DNA of 11,342 bases, taken from the NCBI GenBank assembly GCA_903897565.1, contig CAIUCF010000554.1, positions 1 through 11,342 on the forward strand, given 5' to 3'. This document shows, piece by piece, positions 6,327 through 11,342 of the stretch (positions are counted from its first letter, which is position 1; every line of letters starts with the position of its first letter). A program made the translations under genes and the position numbers. The notes under the pieces were generated by a model. That model ran no database searches, was not told the origin of the DNA, and worked only from the letters and a program-made list of their open reading frames with translations. This stretch comes from an uncultured Rhodospirillales bacterium (lineage in GTDB: Bacteria > Pseudomonadota > Alphaproteobacteria > ATCC43930 > CGMCC-115725).

Positions 6327-8045
6327 TCACGACGTGAGCGCCAGAGGGAGCCGCTCGGGCTGTTTCACACGCGAGGCGGGGAAGATCAACGTCGCCGTGG
6401 TACCGATACCGACCTTGCCGGTGATCGTCAGGGTGCCGCCATGCAATTCGACGAGGGACTTTGCGACGGGCAGGCCAAGGCCGATGCCGCCATAGCGGCG
6501 CGCCAAGGCGCCGTCGATCTGGCCGAAGAATTCGAGTGCCCTTGGGACTTCCGACGATGCGAGGCCGATCCCGGTATCGCTGACGGAGATCACGAGCCGG
6601 CCATTCTCGTCGAGCCAGGAACTGAGCAGGGCGTGGCCGCCTTCGGGAGTGAATTTGATGGCGTTCGAGAGCAGGTTCTCGATCATCTGGGCAACCCGCC
6701 TGGCGTCGCCGAAGAAATAATCGCGACGATGATGCAAATTGGCCGCGAGGCTAACGCCGGCGGCCGTAGCGACCGGGGTAAGCCGGGCGACCACCTCATT
6801 GAGCGTCTTTGCCAGGATGAAATGCGATTCATCGAGCTTCAAAGCGCCCTCGGTCAAAGCCGCCAGATCGAGAACCTCGTTGATGATGCCGAGCAAATGT
6901 CGTCCGCTGCCGCCGATATGGCCGAGATATTCATGGTATTTCTCGTTGCCGATGGGGCCGAACAGCTCCGCGGCCATCAGATCGGTGAAGCCGATCACGG
7001 AATTGAGCGGCGTCCGCAGCTCGTGATTCATCATCGCCAGGAAACGGGTCTTGGTCTCGCTGCCTACCGCCGCTTCGGTATAGGCGGCGGTCAGCTGCTT
7101 CGTGTTCGATTGCAGGCGGCGGATAACGATCACGCCGAAGGCCGCGATTGCCAAGCTGATCAGCAGCGCCGGCGGCAGGACGATCTGCATGAAGCGATTG
7201 CCCGGCCGCTGTGGTTGCCAGCCGAGGGTTATCGGGGGCGCCCCGCCCGGTCCGATCGACAGCGTGGCGGGCTCCCATAAACCCCGCCACCCGTTGCGCA
7301 GTATACTGGCCTCGCTGGTCGCGGCATCGGGGGCGGCAGCGGGCAGTATCTGCAATTGGTGGAAGCCGAAATCCGCCGGGATCGACGCCAGGAATGGCGC
7401 GTCGACGATCGTCGTCAGGAGGAAGACGACGCTTTTGGCGCCGTCGAAGCTGGGCGGTAGCGGTCCGTTGGGCGCGACCCGGCTGGCGCCGACGAGGTTG
7501 AGCTGGCCATCGATAATCGCGAAGCCGTTGGCGGCCGTGGCCGGATCGGGCCTCATGCTGCGCGCCTGCGCGAGCAGCCGTCGAATCTCGTCGTTGGCGA
7601 GCACGGACCGTGCCCTCGCGGCAGGGCCGGGCAGGCCTTGATAGAGGAAATGCAGCGCGTTGCCCTGACCATCGACGAGGAGAAGCCGGTCCGCCTTGGC
7701 ACTCTTGTAGAAGCTGTCGTTGTAATTCGTGACCATCCAGTTGTGGTCGAAATGGACGACCAGATTCTCGAACGCCTCGGTCCAGACCGCGTTCACCGCA
7801 GCGTCGGCTCCGAGCTCCGTCAGGCGGGCGTTGAGAATCGCGGCGAGGGTCCGCTTCTGATTTTGGATCGCCTGGTGATTCTGGGTGCCGGCGTCGAAGA
7901 CGACGAGGGCGTTGATCAGGATCAGGCCGAGGAGAACGAGGAAATAGAGCGACAGATACCACGCGTCGATCGCCGGCTGCCGTAACCGCGGGCGCGGAGC
8001 AGGCGCAAAGCCCGAGTTGGAAGCGGCGGTCGCTGTATCGGACAT
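6327..8045 (-). CDS. membrane sensor histidine kinase with CHASE4-like periplasmic domain (orphan)
   Basis: 572 residues from ATG 8045, chosen because GAAGG lies about 6 bases upstream; a GTG at 8078 would add 11 residues. A polar Ala/Pro/Arg-rich start leads to helix 1 (about 29-50). A periplasmic region of about 230 residues follows, resembling CHASE4 (VWTEAFENLVVHFDHNWMV, then a YNDSFYKSAKADRLLLVDGQG stretch), then helix 2 (about 284-307). The cytoplasmic part has a HisKA dimerisation domain with phospho-acceptor His341 (MMNHELRTPLN), and a HATPase with N box Asn461 (NLLSNAIKFTPEGG), G1 box DTGIGL (from Asp490) and G2 box GGIGLGLPVAKSL (near 518). All catalytic boxes are intact, so it should be active. 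No PAS or receiver domain is visible, and no response regulator gene lies in the window. Signal and partner are unknown. It is divergent from the PccR-type regulator gene. Confidence 0.92.
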   Translation of the reverse strand: MSDTATAASNSGFAPAPRPRLRQPAIDAWYLSLYFLVLLGLILINALVVFDAGTQNHQAIQNQKRTLAAILNARLTELGADAAVNAVWTEAFENLVVHFDHNWMVTNYNDSFYKSAKADRLLLVDGQGNALHFLYQGLPGPAARARSVLANDEIRRLLAQARSMRPDPATAANGFAIIDGQLNLVGASRVAPNGPLPPSFDGAKSVVFLLTTIVDAPFLASIPADFGFHQLQILPAAAPDAATSEASILRNGWRGLWEPATLSIGPGGAPPITLGWQPQRPGNRFMQIVLPPALLISLAIAAFGVIVIRRLQSNTKQLTAAYTEAAVGSETKTRFLAMMNHELRTPLNSVIGFTDLMAAELFGPIGNEKYHEYLGHIGGSGRHLLGIINEVLDLAALTEGALKLDESHFILAKTLNEVVARLTPVATAAGVSLAANLHHRRDYFFGDARRVAQMIENLLSNAIKFTPEGGHALLSSWLDENGRLVISVSDTGIGLASSEVPRALEFFGQIDGALARRYGGIGLGLPVAKSLVELHGGTLTITGKVGIGTTATLIFPASRVKQPERLPLALTS

Positions 8046-8127
8046 CGTGACCTTCGTTGCGGCAGATTGGCTCCCCACCGCGGCTTGCCGCCGATCTGCG
8101 GCCGGGCCAATTCCTCGACCCGCGAGA

Positions 8128-8155
8128 ATCGTAGCAAATCCTTGGAATCTGTCTA
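8128..8155 (-). promoter_or_regulatory. candidate sigma-70 promoter for the histidine kinase gene
   Basis: On the minus strand TAGACA (8155-8150, five of six matches to TTGACA) is followed after 16 bases by TACGAT (8133-8128, four of six to TATAAT). It lies 83 bases before the kinase ATG in the divergent intergenic region. The match is moderate and rests on pattern alone. Confidence 0.35.
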
Positions 8156-8221
8156 TATCTCCAATTGTTTTTCCTGCTTCCAGCTCAAATTAAACGTTGC
8201 AGCCGCCAGAGGTTTTACAAG

Positions 8222-8231
8222 ATTTGCAAAT
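8222..8231. promoter_or_regulatory. TTTGCAAA palindrome, likely PccR operator before its own gene
   Basis: ATTTGCAAAT is a perfect 10-bp palindrome 47 bases before the start of the regulator gene. It contains TTTGCAAA (8223-8230), the half-element I recall for the PccR site in R. sphaeroides (two TTTGCAAA copies four bases apart). A weaker copy, TTTTACAA (8213-8220), lies two bases upstream. The surrounding sequence ACAA-N-ATTTGCAAATTA is nearly repeated before pccB, which supports binding by one protein and autoregulation. Confidence 0.6.
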
Positions 8232-8278
8232 TATGTGAATCTTGTGACGTCGGGATCGATCGCGAAGGCGCTGCGGGC

Positions 8279-9733
8279 ATGGTGAAGAAGCTTTATCTCG
8301 GGCAGAAACTGCGCCGGTTGCGGGAGCAGAAGGCAGTAACCCAGGCTGCCTTGGCCGGACTCCTCGAAATCTCGACGAGCTATCTCAATCAGATCGAGGG
8401 TAATCAGCGCCCGGTGACGCTGCATATCCTGCTGCGGCTCTGCACGCTGTTCAATCTCGATCCGGCGAGCTTCGCCGAGGACGAAGAGGCACGGCTGGTC
8501 GCCGATCTGCGTGAGGTGATGAGCGACCCGCTGTTCGGCGGGCCGCAGCCAGGGACTGTCGAGCTGCGCAATGTCGCGGCGGCCTCGCCCGACATGGTCA
8601 AGCGGCTGCTCACCCTGCACCAAGCCTATCACAAGCTGCGCGAGCGCGCCGACGGCAGCGGCGATCCCTCCGATCCGCGCACCGTGCTCGAGGTCCTTCA
8701 GCCCGGCGGCAACCTGCCCTACGAGGAGGTCAGGGACTATTTTCACTACTGCAACAATTACGTCGAGGCCCTGGACGTCGCTGCGGAAAAGCTGGTCGAG
8801 GGCGAGGCGATGGCGATCGGCGATATGGCCGGCGACCTCGCGCGCCACCTCGCGGATCGTCACAAGGTGCGGATCGAGGTCCAGGAGAGTGTGAGCGATC
8901 AGGGCGCGATGCGCCGCTTCGATCCCGCCAACCGCACGCTCTACATCTCGCCGCAGCTGCAGGGGCCGAGCCGCGCCTTCCAACTGGCCTGCCAGATCGC
9001 GTTGCTCGATTTCGGCGGCGTGATCGACCAGTTGGTGAGCGCCGGCAATTTCACGACCGCGGACGCCCGCTCGATCTGTCGGGTCGGCCTTGCCAATTAT
9101 TTCGCCGGTGCGGTCGTCATGCCCTACGGCCCGTTCCTGTCCACGGCGCGGGCGGTGCGCCACGACATCGAGATGCTGAGCAGCCGCTTCGGCACCAGTT
9201 TCGAGCAGTCCAGCCACCGCCTCAGCACCCTGCAGCGCCCGGGCGCGCGGGGCATTCCCTTTTACTTCGTCCGGGTCGACATGGCGGGCAACATCACCAA
9301 GCGGCACAGCGCGACGCGGTTCCAGTTTGCCCGCTTCGGCGGCGCCTGCCCCTTGTGGAATGTCCACGAGGCCTTTGCCCATCCGGGCAAGATCCTGGTG
9401 CAGCTGGCACGCATGCCGGACGGGATTGACTATCTGTCGATCGCGCGAACGGTGCACAAGCCGGGCGGCGGTTACCTGCGGCCGACCCGGCATTTTGCCA
9501 TCGGTCTGGGCTGCGAGGCGGCTTATGCGTCCGAGCTGGTTTATTCTGCCGGGATCGATACCCGCGACGCCTCGGCGGCCATGAATATCGGCGTGAACTG
9601 CCGGATCTGCGAGCGCATGGATTGCCATCAGCGCGCGTTTCCGCCCATCACCGGCACCCTCAGCGTCGATGAATCGAAGCGCAGTTTCGTCCCGTATGAA
9701 TTTACCTTTCCAGCACCGGCCGGCCACGGCTAG
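8279..9733 (+). CDS. pccR: ScfR-family transcriptional regulator, PccR-like (propionyl-CoA carboxylase regulator)
   Basis: 484 residues from ATG 8279, with GAAGG 10 bases upstream. An XRE/Cro-type helix-turn-helix covers about residues 3-65 (GQKLRRLREQKAVTQAALAGLL, then ISTSYLNQIEGNQRP). The middle region aligns with the ImmA/IrrE-like domain of this family, but the place of the protease HExxH motif reads ACQIALLD (about 237-244), so it is not a working metalloprotease. The C-terminal region is the family-specific part ending in a Cys cluster, Cys441, Cys444, Cys449, His450 (CRICERMDCHQRAFPP). This is the architecture of RamB and of PccR from R. sphaeroides, which senses short-chain acyl-CoA metabolism and drives propionyl-CoA carboxylase genes. 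pccB lies 171 bases downstream on the same strand with two TTTGCAAA sites between, so I assign PccR. The ligand is inferred, not shown. Confidence 0.88.
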   Translation: MVKKLYLGQKLRRLREQKAVTQAALAGLLEISTSYLNQIEGNQRPVTLHILLRLCTLFNLDPASFAEDEEARLVADLREVMSDPLFGGPQPGTVELRNVAAASPDMVKRLLTLHQAYHKLRERADGSGDPSDPRTVLEVLQPGGNLPYEEVRDYFHYCNNYVEALDVAAEKLVEGEAMAIGDMAGDLARHLADRHKVRIEVQESVSDQGAMRRFDPANRTLYISPQLQGPSRAFQLACQIALLDFGGVIDQLVSAGNFTTADARSICRVGLANYFAGAVVMPYGPFLSTARAVRHDIEMLSSRFGTSFEQSSHRLSTLQRPGARGIPFYFVRVDMAGNITKRHSATRFQFARFGGACPLWNVHEAFAHPGKILVQLARMPDGIDYLSIARTVHKPGGGYLRPTRHFAIGLGCEAAYASELVYSAGIDTRDASAAMNIGVNCRICERMDCHQRAFPPITGTLSVDESKRSFVPYEFTFPAPAGHG

Positions 9734-9774
9734 TGTCACAGGGACTGGAATTGCGAACTCCGTGTATCCGCATT

Positions 9775-9784
9775 ATTTGCAAAA
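9775..9784. promoter_or_regulatory. TTTGCAAA site 1 upstream of pccB
   Basis: TTTGCAAA at 9776-9783 is an exact match to the element before the regulator gene. It is enclosed by a longer inverted repeat, TCCGCAT (9767-9773) and ATGCGGA (9784-9790), whose centre is one base off the core's. TTGCAA here could also act as a weak -35, with CACAAT (9800-9805) 17 bases on as a weak -10. The regulator would then bind over or next to the pccB promoter. Confidence 0.6.
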
Positions 9785-9806
9785 TGCGGAACTGAAATTC
9801 ACAATA

Positions 9807-9816
9807 ATTTGCAAAT
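9807..9816. promoter_or_regulatory. TTTGCAAA site 2 upstream of pccB
   Basis: ATTTGCAAAT, a perfect 10-bp palindrome, 88 bases before the pccB GTG. Its core starts 32 bases after that of site 1, about three helical turns, so both sites face the same side of the DNA. The flanks (ACAA upstream, TA downstream) match those of the site before the regulator gene. A partial copy, TTTGC followed by TGC, lies at 9826-9833. Confidence 0.6.
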
Positions 9817-9904
9817 TAGCATCTTTTTGCTGCAGCGCGGGTTGAGCAATCGCAAACACTGTGTTTGATCAGCGCCATACGCAGCCACATTTGGGCGGGG
9901 ACAC

Positions 9905-11342
<1,438 letters not shown>

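Noticed and set aside
6198..7280. 360-codon plus-strand frame over the histidine kinase gene
   Set aside because: Covers the kinase catalytic domains in antisense and shows no recognisable motif.
8231..9739. 502-codon open frame antisense to the pccR-like gene
   Set aside because: Low-complexity Ala/Arg/Gly/Asp composition with no domain; the opposite strand encodes a clear XRE/ScfR regulator.

Overview
The window is GC-rich, gene-dense chromosomal DNA from what looks like an alphaproteobacterium. Pointers to this are a transhydrogenase alpha subunit split into two polypeptides (as in Rhodospirillum rubrum), an RpoE-ChrR sigma/anti-sigma pair of the Rhodobacter type, an alphaproteobacterial-type S21 protein, and a PccR-type regulator next to pccB. 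A rhodospirillalean or similar lineage is my inference; no rRNA or tRNA is present to fix the taxonomy. I see no insertion sequence, CRISPR array, phage gene or attachment site. The composition is even, and this looks like core chromosome.

Layout. 1-838 (minus): N-terminal 279 codons of an ABC exporter membrane domain, cut by the left edge. 839-1157: intergenic, with a possible 28-residue membrane peptide on the plus strand. 1158-2383 (minus): rpoE-chrR, translationally coupled by a GTGA overlap, preceded by a good ECF-type promoter at 2475-2502. 2468-2852: a 385-base divergent intergenic region holding that promoter and two inverted repeats ahead of pntA. 2853-5855 (plus): pntAA-pntAB-pntB, the proton-translocating NAD(P) transhydrogenase operon. 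5918-5950: a bidirectional terminator between pntB and the convergent rpsU (5977-6180, minus, GTG start). 6327-8045 (minus): an orphan membrane histidine kinase with a CHASE4-like periplasmic sensor. 8046-8278: divergent promoter region. 8279-9733 (plus): a ScfR/PccR-family regulator. 9905-11342 (plus): pccB, the propionyl-CoA carboxylase carboxyltransferase subunit, cut by the right edge.

How the parts fit. The regulator and pccB form a propionyl-CoA assimilation module. The 8-bp palindrome TTTGCAAA, which I recall as the core of the PccR site in Rhodobacter sphaeroides, occurs once before the regulator gene and twice before pccB, which suggests autoregulation plus direct control of pccB. 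RpoE-ChrR is the family that answers singlet oxygen and related stress, with zinc ligands at the same positions as in R. sphaeroides ChrR. The transhydrogenase makes NADPH from NADH and the proton gradient. It sits divergently from rpoE, but I found no matching sigma-E promoter facing pntA, so a regulatory link between them is not shown.

I found no clearly new multi-gene system. The most useful observations are regulatory: the three TTTGCAAA sites, the sigma-E promoter that places the mRNA start almost on an upstream ATG, a nested hairpin before pntA, and possible small ORFs near the ABC exporter.
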